A stretch of 64,000 nucleotides of DNA. Origin: Brevibacterium siliguriense (lineage in GTDB: Bacteria; Actinomycetota; Actinomycetes; Actinomycetales; Brevibacteriaceae). The notes beneath the pieces were generated by a model, which saw only the letters and a list, made by a program, of their open reading frames with translations, did no database searches and was not told the DNA's origin. Positions 1-8,685 of the stretch are shown one piece after another. The stretch covers positions 186,001 through 250,000 of the forward strand of contig NZ_LT629766.1 of NCBI RefSeq assembly GCF_900105315.1, written 5' to 3'. The position numbers were made by a program, and so were the translations under genes. Numbering within the stretch: the stretch's first letter is position 1; each line of letters opens with the position of its first letter.

Positions 1-1137
1 GACCGGCACGTGCGCCATCGCGATATTCGCTTCGAGTTCCGGCGAATACCACGGCGAGGTCACGTACCCGACTGCCTCTCCGTGGGCGGAAGCGGAAACG
101 AGCCAGAAGTCGGGTGCATAGTCTGTGATCGGCTTCCCGCCGACCAGCAGTCCCACCAGCTGCGTGCGATACGGCGGGGTTCCGGCTTCGATCAGCCCGC
201 GCACCTCCTCGAGCCTGGCCTTGCCGATATAGTCGACCTCCTTCTTCCGCGGCACCTGATACGACAGGTTGACCTGGAACGGGAGCGTCTCGAAGTCCAT
301 GTCCTGGCCCCACGAGAGGATGCCCGCGGCGATCCTGCGGTGGTGGCTGGGGGCAACGACCTTGAGGTTGTAGGGTTCGCCGGCGGCCAGGACGGCGTTC
401 CACATATCCTCGGCGTACTTCGTCGCATCCTTGAGATAGATCTCGTAGCCCTTCTCTCCGGTGAATCCGGTCTGGGAGATGATGACGTCGCGGCCGCCGA
501 CCTGAGCCTCCATGAGTCCGAAGCTCGGCAGTGTGCGCCCCTCCTCCCCGACGAGGTCGGCGATGACGTCGACGGACTTCGGGCCCTGGACCTGCACGGG
601 GGCGACGTCGATCTCGCTGATCGTGACGTCGAATCGGCCGCCCACGTTGACCCCCTGCAGCCAGAGCATGAGGTCGGTGTCGGAGAGGCTGAACCAGAAC
701 TCGTCGATGCCGACCCGCAGCAGGATCGGATCGTTGAGGATGCCGCCCGCCTCGTTGCACAGGATGACGTAGCGGGCACGCATCACCGGGATCTTCGTTG
801 CGTCACGGGTGATGACGAAGTTGACGAAAGCCTCGGCGTCGGGACCCTTGACCTGGATCTGCCGTTCGACGGCGACGTTCCACAGGGTCACATCGTTGAC
901 GAGGGACTGGTACTCGGCCATCATCCCGCCCTCGTCGCGGGGGATGTAGCCGCGCGGGTGGTACATCCGGTTGTAGATCGACGCCCGCCAGCAGCCCTGC
1001 TGCATGGACAGCTCCCAGTAAGGGGACTTGCGGACACGGGTGTCGATGAGCATTTCGACCGGGGTCGGGCCGGACTGACGTAGGTTGATCGGGACCTGCC
1101 TGTCACTTTGGTCCACTGTGGGGACGTTCTTGTCCAT
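1..1137 (-). CDS. DmdA/GcvT-like tetrahydrofolate-dependent demethylase (partial)
   Basis: The frame is open to the left window edge, so 379 residues are visible and the C-terminus is missing. The protein has the aminomethyltransferase (GcvT) fold: QIQVKGPD at about residues 93-100, GGILNDPILL at 131-140 and VQVQGPKS at 181-188, a pattern closest, from memory, to dimethylsulfoniopropionate demethylase DmdA and its relatives. Such enzymes move a methyl or one-carbon group from an N-, O- or S-methyl donor to tetrahydrofolate in the cytosol. The ATG follows a GGGGGAG ribosome site. The divergent neighbour is a MetF-type reductase, which would reoxidise 5-methyl-THF and so fits methyl transfer to THF. 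The true substrate (DMSP, a methoxy-aromatic or a methylamine) cannot be told from sequence. Confidence 0.8.
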   Translation of the reverse strand, partial: MDKNVPTVDQSDRQVPINLRQSGPTPVEMLIDTRVRKSPYWELSMQQGCWRASIYNRMYHPRGYIPRDEGGMMAEYQSLVNDVTLWNVAVERQIQVKGPDAEAFVNFVITRDATKIPVMRARYVILCNEAGGILNDPILLRVGIDEFWFSLSDTDLMLWLQGVNVGGRFDVTISEIDVAPVQVQGPKSVDVIADLVGEEGRTLPSFGLMEAQVGGRDVIISQTGFTGEKGYEIYLKDATKYAEDMWNAVLAAGEPYNLKVVAPSHHRRIAAGILSWGQDMDFETLPFQVNLSYQVPRKKEVDYIGKARLEEVRGLIEAGTPPYRTQLVGLLVGGKPITDYAPDFWLVSASAHGEAVGYVTSPWYSPELEANIAMAHVPV

Positions 1138-1167
1138 GGTGCTCCCCCTGCTCACACAGTTTTATAT

Positions 1168-1187
1168 TATGGAACTCAATTCCCATA
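1168..1187. promoter_or_regulatory. Imperfect palindrome in divergent promoter region, candidate IclR operator
   Basis: TATGGAA and TTCCCATA are near-perfect inverted arms around a short AT-rich spacer, midway between the divergent demethylase and MetF genes. IclR-family sites often look like this, and two IclR genes lie just downstream (from 2819 and 3687). Assignment to either regulator is inference. Confidence 0.4.
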
Positions 1188-1194
1188 TCATGGG

Positions 1195-1200
1195 TACAAT
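1195..1200 (+). promoter_or_regulatory. Candidate -10 box of the metF-like gene
   Basis: TACAAT matches an actinobacterial -10 box and lies about 80 bases before the MetF start, directly beside the palindrome at 1168-1187. No convincing -35 box is seen. Confidence 0.35.
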
Positions 1201-1281
1201 GAGTGTAGGATCGAAGATCCCGGGACGCAAGGAACTCGCACATGCGAGTTTCATGAATCGACCTCCGAGAAGGAGACGAGG

Positions 1282-2142
1282 ATGTCACAGTCAACGCTGC
1301 GCAGGCTGTTGAGCACCGCCCGCTACGAAGTTCTGCCCACGGCCGGGATCGTCGAACGCATCGAGGAGTACGTGGCACCCGGCCGCGAGATCACGGTGAC
1401 AGCGTCGACGGGGCTGACTCTCGAGGCGACGCTGTCCACAGCCGAGCAGCTCCAAGCTCTGGGCTTCCGCGCCGTGCCCCACCTGGCCGCGCGGATGATC
1501 CACGGCAGACCCGAGCTCACGGAGGTCGTCGATCGCCTCGCCGAGGCGGCCGTGGACCGGATCTTCGTCCCCGCGGGGGACGCCACTCCCCCGGCCGGCG
1601 GGTACGTCGGAGCGCACGACCTCCTCGTCGATCTCTCATCCATGGCCGCACCGTTCCGCCATATCGGCGTCAGCGCCTACCCGGAATCGCATCCGATCAT
1701 CCCCGACGATGTGACAGTCCAGGCCATGTGGGACAAACGCGACTACGCCACACACCTGGTGTCGAACCTGTGCTTCGACCCGGCCCTCATCGCCTCGTGG
1801 GTGGGCAGGGTGCGATCGCGCGGCATCGAACTGCCGCTGGTCCTCGGCATCGCCGGCAAGGTGGAGTTGGGAAAGCTCGCCCGAGTCGCGACGAAGATCG
1901 GGGTGGGCGAATCCACGCGGTTCCTGCGCAAGAACACGGCGACGTTCACGCGGATGGCCAAGCCCGGCGGTTACAACCCTCGGAAGTTCCTCGACAAGAT
2001 CGGCCCGGTCCTCGACGACCCGGATATGGGCGTCGCCGGTCTGCACGTCTATACGTTCAATCAGATCAAGGACACGGAGGTCTGGCGCCGCAAGCAGCTC
2101 GCCGCGCTCGGCGGCGCCGAAGAGGTCTCGACTGCGTGGTGA
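1282..2142 (+). CDS. Methylenetetrahydrofolate reductase family protein (MetF-like)
   Basis: A 286-residue TIM-barrel flavoprotein of the MTHFR family, which interconverts 5,10-methylene-THF and 5-methyl-THF. Family features include the TASTGLTLEATL stretch near residue 38 (the usual TPK-type Glu region), a HLAARM segment and the C-terminal LHVYTFNQ motif. The ATG at 1282 is preferred because GGAGACGAGG lies just upstream; an open frame reaches further 5' but has no support. The gene is divergent from a THF-dependent demethylase. The pair resembles demethylase-metF couples that recycle methyl-THF during methyl-group catabolism, so a catabolic oxidative role is more likely than methionine synthesis. 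Confidence 0.85.
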   Translation: MSQSTLRRLLSTARYEVLPTAGIVERIEEYVAPGREITVTASTGLTLEATLSTAEQLQALGFRAVPHLAARMIHGRPELTEVVDRLAEAAVDRIFVPAGDATPPAGGYVGAHDLLVDLSSMAAPFRHIGVSAYPESHPIIPDDVTVQAMWDKRDYATHLVSNLCFDPALIASWVGRVRSRGIELPLVLGIAGKVELGKLARVATKIGVGESTRFLRKNTATFTRMAKPGGYNPRKFLDKIGPVLDDPDMGVAGLHVYTFNQIKDTEVWRRKQLAALGGAEEVSTAW

Positions 2143-2218
2143 GAGGCGCCGCTTCGTCAAATTCGGATGCCATCTCTCACGCCGATGTCACACAATGGGT
2201 CCCAGTCCGACGGAGAGG

Positions 2219-2245
2219 GTGGCGGGCTTCAGAGCCGCCCGCCAC
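2219..2245 (+). terminator. Hairpin after metF-like gene
   Basis: GTGGCGGGC and GCCCGCCAC form a perfect 9-bp stem with a 9-base loop, 77 bases after the MetF stop. There is no strong T run, which is common for actinobacterial terminators. Confidence 0.45.
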
Positions 2246-2269
2246 AGACACACCACACGAAAGGGCCCC

Positions 2270-2427
2270 ATGGCACGTATCAGCCTCGACCAGATGGACA
2301 AGAAGGCCTATGCCTCCGTCGCACATATGGACTCGTACTGCAGGCGAGCGCTCGGCACCGAACTCTATGACTTCGTGAAGCTGCGCGCCTCCATCGTCAA
2401 TGGCTGCGGATTCTGCGTTGAAACGAG
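2270..2427 (+). pseudogene. Carboxymuconolactone decarboxylase/AhpD-like gene, 3' part deleted
   Basis: From the ATG the frame encodes about 50 residues typical of the start of a CMD/AhpD-like protein, ending at the redox motif NGCGFCVE. Where the second half of the motif and a conserved His should follow, the reading passes into unrelated sequence and stops at 2437. Immediately afterwards, in another frame, comes the C-terminal part of an ECF41-type sigma factor. ECF41 sigma genes usually sit beside such COE genes (CMD/AhpD-type, oxidoreductase or epimerase), so the pair looks like one locus from which the middle was lost. Not expected to be functional. Confidence 0.6.
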
Positions 2428-2748
2428 ATCTCGGTGATCTTGGACAAGTCCGCCGCCCCTGTCCGGCGGATGATCTCCCGAGCCGAACGTCGGCTCAACC
2501 TCGGCAGACACATATCGCGCATCGGCACCAGACAGGTGATCGACCGCCTCGTCGACGCGATTCGCTCCGGCGACCAGAACTCCACGCTGCGCCTGCTGCT
2601 GGCAGACGATGCAACCATCGGAATCGTCAAGGACGGAGATCTGCGCATCCTCGCCATCGAGGTCGACGACGCAGGCCACGTGGCGGGCCTGCAGCAAGTG
2701 AACAATCCGGACAAACTGGAACGAGTGCGCAGCGAACACGCGCCGTGA
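2421..2748 (+). pseudogene. ECF41/SigJ-type sigma factor, 5' part deleted
   Basis: The readable piece begins inside region 4.2 (ISVILDKSAAPVRRMISRAE, the helix-turn-helix) and runs into a C-terminal SnoaL-like extension ending in VNNPDKLERV, a signature of ECF41/SigJ sigma factors. Region 2 and most of region 4 are missing and the SnoaL part looks shortened. It abuts a truncated CMD/AhpD-like gene at about 2420-2427, consistent with one deletion removing the 3' end of one gene and the 5' end of the other. A start at 2434 is formally open but would not give a sigma factor. Confidence 0.6.
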
Positions 2749-2818
2749 CGGCCCCGCGCCCTGACAGCAGATGGTCGCCCATTCCCGACGGCCGTCCGTT
2801 CCTGCCGTTGTGGTCCCC

Positions 2819-3568
2819 CTACCGATGGGTGACCTTGCGCTTGAGGCTGCGCGAGAGCAGTCCGGCCTCGTCGACGAGCAGCGCACCGAGGCGGTCGTGG
2901 TGTTCGGCGATGCGCATCGTCGGCCCGGAGATTCCCACGGCCGCGACGACGCCTCCGTCGACGCCGAACACCGGTGCGGCCAGAGCGTCGAGGCCGATCT
3001 CGAATTCCTCGTGGACGATGGCGAATCCGCGCTCGCGCACCGACTCGAGGTCATCGGTGAGCTCCTTGCGTGAGCCCAGGGTCTTCTCGGTGCGACGCTC
3101 GAGCCGACCCGTCGGCAGCGGAATCACGTCATAGGCGAACATGACCTTGCCCAGAGCCGAGCAGTGCGGCGGCACCTCGACATCGGCCCAGTTCGTGGCG
3201 CCGAGGACGAAGGTCGAATCGACCTGAGCGACTTGGACGACTCCTTTGGGGCCCGGCATGGCGAGGTTGACCGTCTCACCGGTCTCCTCGCTGAGGCGCT
3301 GCAGGGTCGGATCCGCTGCGGCGACGAGGTTCTCCACGCGGTCGAAGCGGGAAGCATAGGTCGCGAACAGCGATCCGCCGCGGTAGAGGCCCTCCCCGTC
3401 GCGTTCGACCAGTCCGTTGCGCTCGAGAGCGGAGAGCAGGCGGGAGACCGTCGATCGAGCCAATGCGGTCTCTTCGACCACCTCGGTGTAGGAGATCGGG
3501 TCATCCGACCTGACGACCAACGACAATATCTCTGCCGCCCGGTCGATCGACTGGGTCCCATTGCTCAT
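2819..3568 (-). CDS. IclR family transcriptional regulator
   Basis: A 249-residue regulator with the IclR layout: an N-terminal winged helix-turn-helix (QSIDRAAEILSLV then ARSTVSRLLSALERNGLVER) over roughly the first 65 residues and a ligand-binding effector domain afterwards (GETVNLA, HCSALGKV, and near the end AAPVFGVDGGVVAAVGISGP). The ATG at 3568 is chosen because GGAG lies 9 bases upstream and the product begins exactly at the family start. It is divergent from a second IclR gene at 3687. Both sit between one-carbon genes, so control of those genes is plausible, but the effector is unknown. Confidence 0.88.
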   Translation of the reverse strand: MSNGTQSIDRAAEILSLVVRSDDPISYTEVVEETALARSTVSRLLSALERNGLVERDGEGLYRGGSLFATYASRFDRVENLVAAADPTLQRLSEETGETVNLAMPGPKGVVQVAQVDSTFVLGATNWADVEVPPHCSALGKVMFAYDVIPLPTGRLERRTEKTLGSRKELTDDLESVRERGFAIVHEEFEIGLDALAAPVFGVDGGVVAAVGISGPTMRIAEHHDRLGALLVDEAGLLSRSLKRKVTHR

Positions 3569-3686
3569 CGTGCTCAGCTCCGTCGGGGAAAGGGGGTCGG
3601 CGGAATCGAGGCCCACCGACCGCACTCACCCTACCCCACGCTCTCAGACTCTGGCCGGGTTGCGCGTCGTGAGTTACAGTTTCGAA

Positions 3687-4463
3687 ATGAGCAACAAAGA
3701 TGCGGGCTCGGGCGGCGTCCAATCCGTGGATCGAGCCGTGACGATCCTCGAGATCATCGCCCGCACGGGGCTCGCCGGGATCACCGAGATCGCCGGTGAA
3801 CTCGGCGTGCACAAGTCGACTGCTTCACGCATCGTCTCCACACTCGAGGCCCGCGGACTCGTCGAACAGGACCACCACCGCGGCAGGTACCGCTTGGGCC
3901 TGTCCATCCTCCGCCTCGCCGGAGCCACGACAGCACGCCTCGACATCGTCCAGGAGGCCCGCCCGATCACCAAGATGCTCGCCGAGGCGACCGGTGAGAC
4001 GATCAACGTCGCCGTCCTCTCCGACGGCGCCGCCCTCTACCTCGATCAGGCTTCTTCGACCTCCTCGGTGCAGAGCCACAACTGGGTCGGCCAGCGCATT
4101 CCGCTGCACGCGACCTCCAACGGCAAGGTCCTGCTCTCCGGGCTGAGCGAGACCGGCATCCGTGAGACCCTGGGTGCGAAGCTGACCCGCTACACTCCGC
4201 ACACGGTGACCTCGGTTGCGCAGCTGGTCACCCAGGTCGCCGAGGTGGCCGCCACCGGTTTCTCGCTCGTCATCGATGAGCTCGAGGTCGGGCTGACCGC
4301 AGTGTCCGCTCCCGTGCGCAATGCCCACGGGGACGTCATCGCCTCGATCTCGGCCTCGGGACCGAGCTTCCGGTTCACAGCGGCTAAGGCCGCCTCCGCC
4401 AGAGATCTGCTCACTCAGGCCGCCGCCGACATCTCGGCTCGCCTCGGCTGGCGCGAACACTGA
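3687..4463 (+). CDS. IclR family transcriptional regulator
   Basis: A 258-residue IclR-type protein: winged HTH in the first 70 residues (GVQSVDRAVTILEIIA, then GVHKSTASRIVSTLEARGLV) and an effector-binding domain with GETINVAVL, LHATSNGKVLL and AVSAPVRNAHG. A TACAGT box ends 6 bases before the ATG and no ribosome site is visible, so the transcript is probably leaderless. The gene lies upstream of a short SDR gene (convergent) and the dimethylglycine dehydrogenase-etfBA operon. A palindrome of IclR type (5300-5316) precedes that operon, which makes this gene the best candidate for its regulator; that link is inference. Confidence 0.88.
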   Translation: MSNKDAGSGGVQSVDRAVTILEIIARTGLAGITEIAGELGVHKSTASRIVSTLEARGLVEQDHHRGRYRLGLSILRLAGATTARLDIVQEARPITKMLAEATGETINVAVLSDGAALYLDQASSTSSVQSHNWVGQRIPLHATSNGKVLLSGLSETGIRETLGAKLTRYTPHTVTSVAQLVTQVAEVAATGFSLVIDELEVGLTAVSAPVRNAHGDVIASISASGPSFRFTAAKAASARDLLTQAAADISARLGWREH

Positions 4464-4557
4464 TCCCCGCGAATTGGTCGCCACGCGACCTCGGCACGGA
4501 CGCGCTGACGGGGGATCCGCCTCAGCGTGGGTGTGATCATCCGCCTCGGTGCGGTGG

Positions 4558-5151
4558 TCAGTCGAGGACGTACGTGGTGCCGTTGTCGATGCTCTCGACG
4601 GCGCGACGGTAGAGATTGCCGACCGCCTCATCGGAAGCGGGAGGGAATCCGGGGAAGAAGTCGTGGAAGTGCGTGGCGGACTCGAGGACGGTCGGGCTGG
4701 CGACGTTGATGCGGATGCCGCGCGGCATCTCACCGGCAGCGGCCATGACGAATGATTCGATGGCCCCGCTGGCCATAGCGGCCGCCGAACCGGTGGGGAT
4801 CGCGGCGCGGGCCGTCACTCCCGTCGTCAGGGTGATCGATCCGCCCTCCCTGACGTGGGGCAGGCCGATGCGCACGAGATCCAACTGGGCGAGAGTTTTG
4901 CCGTAGAACCCGGACTCGAAGTCCTCCCGGGTCAGTTCGGTGACGGGCTTGAATGGGACGTGTCCGGCTGTGCAGATGATGGCATCGACGTCGCCGACCT
5001 CTGTGAACAGGGCCTCGATCGTCGCCGGGTCATCGAGGTCGACAGACGGATTCGTGCTGCGCCCGACCCGGATGAGTTCATGCTTGCCTTCGAGCGCCCG
5101 GACTGCCGCAGCTCCGACGTGTCCCGTGGCTCCGATGATGAGTACCTTCAT
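4558..5151 (-). CDS. Short-chain dehydrogenase/reductase
   Basis: A 197-residue Rossmann-fold protein. The N-terminus MKVLIIGATGHVG carries the GxxGxxG-type dinucleotide motif, and ICTAGH stands at the usual NNAG position. The canonical YxxxK pair is not obvious (the corresponding stretch reads AAMASGAIESFVMAAAGE), as in the short SDR subgroup of about 200 residues. The ATG follows GGAGACACC. Upstream reading of this frame is antisense to the dehydrogenase gene and was not included. It is divergent from the dimethylglycine dehydrogenase gene, with about 210 bases between them. The substrate is unknown. Confidence 0.8.
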   Translation of the reverse strand: MKVLIIGATGHVGAAAVRALEGKHELIRVGRSTNPSVDLDDPATIEALFTEVGDVDAIICTAGHVPFKPVTELTREDFESGFYGKTLAQLDLVRIGLPHVREGGSITLTTGVTARAAIPTGSAAAMASGAIESFVMAAAGEMPRGIRINVASPTVLESATHFHDFFPGFPPASDEAVGNLYRRAVESIDNGTTYVLD

Positions 5152-5299
5152 GGTGTCTCCTCGTCTCGTTGGTGTGCTCGTCTGCTGCGAGCCTAAGCAC
5201 AAGCGAGGGCTAAGGGAAGCACTCCTGCGCAGACTTCCTCTTGACACACCCGCCTCGGCGGAGGACGATCGTCGTACGCAGTTCCACATAGCGCGCATC

Positions 5300-5316
5300 G
5301 TTGCATAGTTCGCAAC
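5300..5316. promoter_or_regulatory. Palindrome GTTGC-N7-GCAAC, candidate operator
   Basis: Perfect 5-bp arms spaced by 7 bases lie 43 bases before the start of the dimethylglycine dehydrogenase gene and inside its divergent promoter region. The size fits an IclR-type site. Confidence 0.35.
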
Positions 5317-5359
5317 AATGTCGGTGAAGGTGAAGATGCCTTCAGAGAGGAGCCTGCTC

Positions 5360-7873
5360 ATGGCTTCCGTCCCCGCCCAGGCCAGCGTCGTCGTTGTCGG
5401 AGCCGGCATCGTCGGCAACAGTCTGGTCCAGCATCTTGCCGAGCTCGGCTGGACCGATATCGTCCAGGTCGACAAAGGCCCGCTGCCGAATCCGGGCGGT
5501 TCGACCGGGCACGCCTCGAACTTCATCTTTCCGGTCGACCACTCGCGTGAGATCACCGACCTCACCCTCGACAGCATGCGCCAGTACAAGGAACTCGGCG
5601 TCTTCACCGAGTCCGAGGGCTTCGAGGTCGCCCGCACCGACGAACGCATGGAGGAGCTGCGGCGGCGGATGGCCTCGGCACGCGCGTGGGGCATCGAGTC
5701 CTCCCTCGTCACCCCCGCCGAGGTTGCGGAGAAGGTTCCGTTCCTAGATCCCGAGATCATCCTCGGCGCTTTCTGGACCCCGACGGTCGGAGTCGTCGAT
5801 TCCGTGCGTGCGGGCACGATGATGCGCGAATCCGCCGAAGCCAAGGGAGCGCTCAGCGTTTCATCCAACACCGAGGTGACCGGCATCGATGTCGAGGACG
5901 GGCAGATCGCAGCCGTGCACACGACGAAGGGGGAGATCGCGACGAATCGCATCCTCGTCGCCTGCGGTGTCTGGTCCCCGCGGATTGCTGCGATGGCCGG
6001 AGCCGCGATCCCGCTGACTCCGGCGGTCCACCAGATGATCAGCGTCGGACCCGTCCCCCAGCTCGCGGAACGACCGGGTGAGATCTCGTTCCCGATCGTG
6101 CGGGACATGGACACCTTCTGCTACGAACGGCAGCACGGATCCGATATGGAGATCGGCTCCTACGCCCACCGGCCGATCCTCCACGACCCCGACGAGATCC
6201 CCTCGATCGAGGCAGCGAAGCTCTCGCCCACGGAGATGCCGTTCACGGACGAAGACTTCGACCCGCAGCTCGAACAGGCCGTCGAACTCATGCCCGAGGT
6301 GCTGTCGAACCCGGACGTCGAGATCCGCTATGCCATCAACGGCCTGCTTTCCCTGACCCCGGACGGGGCGCCCATTCTCGGCGAATCACCGCAGGTGAGG
6401 GGCCTGTGGTCGGCGGCTGCCGTGTGGGTGAAGGAAGGGCCGGGAGTCGGCCGGGCCGTGGCCGAATGGATGACGAACGGGTGTCCCGAGATCGATGTGC
6501 AAGGCGCCGATATCGCGCGCTTCCACTCTCACCAGCGGACCCGTGCCCACGTCAAGGCCCGCACCTCTGAAGCGTTCAACAAGACCTATGGGATCGTCCA
6601 TCCCGGCGAGCAGTGGAGTTCCGATCGCAATGTCCGCCGCTGCCCGATGTGGCAGCGCGAGGCTGAGCTCGGGGCGGTCTTCTTCGAAGCCGGCGGGTGG
6701 GAGCGACCGCAGTGGTATGAGTCGAATGCCGGTCTGGTCGAGGAGTTCGGTGACGCGGTCATGGACCGCACTGCCGAATGGGATTCCCGCTGGTGGTCCC
6801 CGATCATCAACGCCGAGCACCTGGCGATGCGACAGCGGGCCGGGCTCGTCGACCTCTCCAGCTTCGTCATCTTCGACGTCTTCGGTCCCGCCGCCCTCGA
6901 CGCCGTCCAGCACATCGCCCTGGCTCAGATGGATGTGGCCGTCGGTCGGGTCGTCTACACCCCGATCCTCGATGAGAACGGCGGCTTCCGTACGGACCTG
7001 ACGATCATGCAACTGGCGCATGACCGGTTCCGCGTCGTCACGGGCGCCGCCCACGGAATGGTTGATCTGAAATGGTTCGCCGACCGACTGCCGGATACGG
7101 GGGCGCAGATCGCCGATCTCACGAGTTCGTGGACGACGATCGGGTTGTGGGGACCGCGAGCCCGCGACATCCTCGGCGGTCTCACCAGTGCTGATGTCTC
7201 CCATGAGGGGTTCAAGTTCGGCACTGCCCGGGCGATCGAGATCGGTTCGCTCGACGTGCTCGCCTCCCGCATCTCCTATGTCGGCGACCTCGGCTGGGAA
7301 CTCTACGTGCCGATGGAATCGGGGCTGAAGCTGTGGGACATGGTCATGGACGCCGGAAACGAGCACGGGCTGGTTCCCGTCGGTCTCGGCGTCTACGGCA
7401 CCACCGGCCGGATCGAGAAGGGCTACCGCGCATTCGGGACCGAGCTCGATTCCGAACGCAGCGTCGTCGAGGTCGGGATGAGCCGACCGAAGGTGAAATC
7501 CCAGGATTTCATCGGCAGGGCCGCACACTTGCGCCACCGCGAGGAGGACCCGAAGACGGTGCTGTGCTCGCTCACTGTCGACGATCACACGAGTGCCAGC
7601 GGGGAGAAGCGGTACATGCTCGGCGGGGAGCCCATCGTGTCCGCGGACGGCGATGCGCTGATCGATGGGCACGGTCGACGCGCGTATGTCACCTCGGCGG
7701 GGTCGGCTCCCAGCCTGGGCAAGCATGTGCTCATGGCGTTCCTCCCGCCCGCCGAGGCTGTGCTGGGCAACCGGCTGCAAGTCGTGTACATGGAGGAGTT
7801 CTACCCGGTCACGGTGGCGTCGATCGATTCGACGCCGCTGTTCGACCCCGACAACGAGTGCATCCGGAGGTAG
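5360..7873 (+). CDS. Dimethylglycine/sarcosine dehydrogenase (FAD domain + GcvT domain)
   Basis: An 837-residue two-part enzyme. The first ~430 residues form a DAO-type FAD domain (GAGIVG at 14-19; STGHAS with His51 in the place of the His that binds FAD covalently in dimethylglycine oxidase/dehydrogenase). The remainder is a GcvT-like THF-binding domain (DLSSFVIFDVFGPAALDAV, GWELYVP, the C-terminal barrel). The family oxidatively demethylates N-methylglycines and passes the C1 unit to THF. ATG 5360 is chosen for its GGAG site at 5349; an earlier in-frame start at 5318 lacks one. Three bases after the stop comes etfB, then etfA, so electrons probably go to an ETF rather than directly to oxygen as in the Arthrobacter oxidase. 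Confidence 0.88.
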   Translation: MASVPAQASVVVVGAGIVGNSLVQHLAELGWTDIVQVDKGPLPNPGGSTGHASNFIFPVDHSREITDLTLDSMRQYKELGVFTESEGFEVARTDERMEELRRRMASARAWGIESSLVTPAEVAEKVPFLDPEIILGAFWTPTVGVVDSVRAGTMMRESAEAKGALSVSSNTEVTGIDVEDGQIAAVHTTKGEIATNRILVACGVWSPRIAAMAGAAIPLTPAVHQMISVGPVPQLAERPGEISFPIVRDMDTFCYERQHGSDMEIGSYAHRPILHDPDEIPSIEAAKLSPTEMPFTDEDFDPQLEQAVELMPEVLSNPDVEIRYAINGLLSLTPDGAPILGESPQVRGLWSAAAVWVKEGPGVGRAVAEWMTNGCPEIDVQGADIARFHSHQRTRAHVKARTSEAFNKTYGIVHPGEQWSSDRNVRRCPMWQREAELGAVFFEAGGWERPQWYESNAGLVEEFGDAVMDRTAEWDSRWWSPIINAEHLAMRQRAGLVDLSSFVIFDVFGPAALDAVQHIALAQMDVAVGRVVYTPILDENGGFRTDLTIMQLAHDRFRVVTGAAHGMVDLKWFADRLPDTGAQIADLTSSWTTIGLWGPRARDILGGLTSADVSHEGFKFGTARAIEIGSLDVLASRISYVGDLGWELYVPMESGLKLWDMVMDAGNEHGLVPVGLGVYGTTGRIEKGYRAFGTELDSERSVVEVGMSRPKVKSQDFIGRAAHLRHREEDPKTVLCSLTVDDHTSASGEKRYMLGGEPIVSADGDALIDGHGRRAYVTSAGSAPSLGKHVLMAFLPPAEAVLGNRLQVVYMEEFYPVTVASIDSTPLFDPDNECIRR

Positions 7874-7875
7874 CC

Positions 7876-8685
7876 GTGAACATCCTCGTCTGCATCAAAC
7901 GCGTCCCCGATATCGCCGGTTCCGTCACCCTTGATGCCACCGGCACCGGGATCGACGAATCCGGGCTCGGCCACACCATGTCCTCGCACGAGGAGTGCGC
8001 TGTCGAGCTTGCGATTCAGACCGCGGCCCAGGCCGGTGGGACCGTCACCGTGCTCACTCTCGGTCCCGCCGAGGCGGTCGAGCAGCTGCGTGCGGCCGTG
8101 GCGGTGGGCGCGAACGACGGCATCCTCGTCGAGGCGGCCGACCCGTCCGTGTTCGCCCCCGAGGATATTGCGCAGGTCATCGGTGATGTCATCCGTGATC
8201 GCGCCGAGGCGGGGCAGCTCTTCGATCTCGTCCTCACCGGCGACGATGCCGCCGATACCGGTGACTTCCAGGTCGGGATCCGCCTGGCCTACGACCTCGA
8301 CTACCCGGTGCTCACGAACATCCAGACGATCAGTGTCTGTGGGTCGGATGAGGGCGGGAGAGGCGGCGAGCGCGGCTCCGGTCACATCGAAGCCCGCGGG
8401 ATCGGACCGGCAGGCACGGAGATCTTCTCACTCGACGTGCCCGCCGTCATCGCCATCCACGAGGGCGGAGTCGATCCGCGCTATCCCTCGATCACCGGAC
8501 GGATGAAGGCGAAGAAGGCGCAGGTCGTCGAATACGACGCCCCCGAACCCGGGACGGGCAGCCCCCGCGCCCGGCTCGAACTGCCCGAGGTGAAGGCGAG
8601 TTCGGTGACCATCCTCGGCGAGGGCCCCGACGCCGCTCCTGCCCTGGTCGATGTGCTCGAAGAGATCGGAGTGATCCGGCCATGA
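7876..8685 (+). CDS. etfB: Electron transfer flavoprotein beta subunit
   Basis: A 269-residue protein beginning with GTG after a strong GGAGG (7866-7870). Family signatures are NILVCIKRVPD at the N-terminus, HTMSSHEECAVELA, LTGDDAADTGDFQVG in the nucleotide-binding core and the VDPRYPSITGRMKAKKAQV loop. EtfB binds AMP and, with EtfA, carries electrons from flavin dehydrogenases to the quinone pool. It is tightly packed between the dimethylglycine dehydrogenase gene (2-base gap) and etfA (4-base overlap), so this ETF is probably dedicated to that dehydrogenase. Confidence 0.92.
   Translation: MNILVCIKRVPDIAGSVTLDATGTGIDESGLGHTMSSHEECAVELAIQTAAQAGGTVTVLTLGPAEAVEQLRAAVAVGANDGILVEAADPSVFAPEDIAQVIGDVIRDRAEAGQLFDLVLTGDDAADTGDFQVGIRLAYDLDYPVLTNIQTISVCGSDEGGRGGERGSGHIEARGIGPAGTEIFSLDVPAVIAIHEGGVDPRYPSITGRMKAKKAQVVEYDAPEPGTGSPRARLELPEVKASSVTILGEGPDAAPALVDVLEEIGVIRP

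Noticed and set aside
10-1083. Long open frame on the plus strand
   Set aside because: It is antisense to the demethylase gene; its residues (Asp, Val, Arg and Gly rich) match no family, as usual for mirror frames in GC-rich DNA.
4478-4492. Small hairpin GGTCGC-CAC-GCGACC between IclR and SDR genes
   Set aside because: A 6-bp stem with a 3-base loop and no T run is too weak to call a terminator in this GC-rich sequence.
6386-7780. 464-codon open frame on the minus strand
   Set aside because: Fully antisense to the dimethylglycine dehydrogenase gene, which has clear domains; no start signal.
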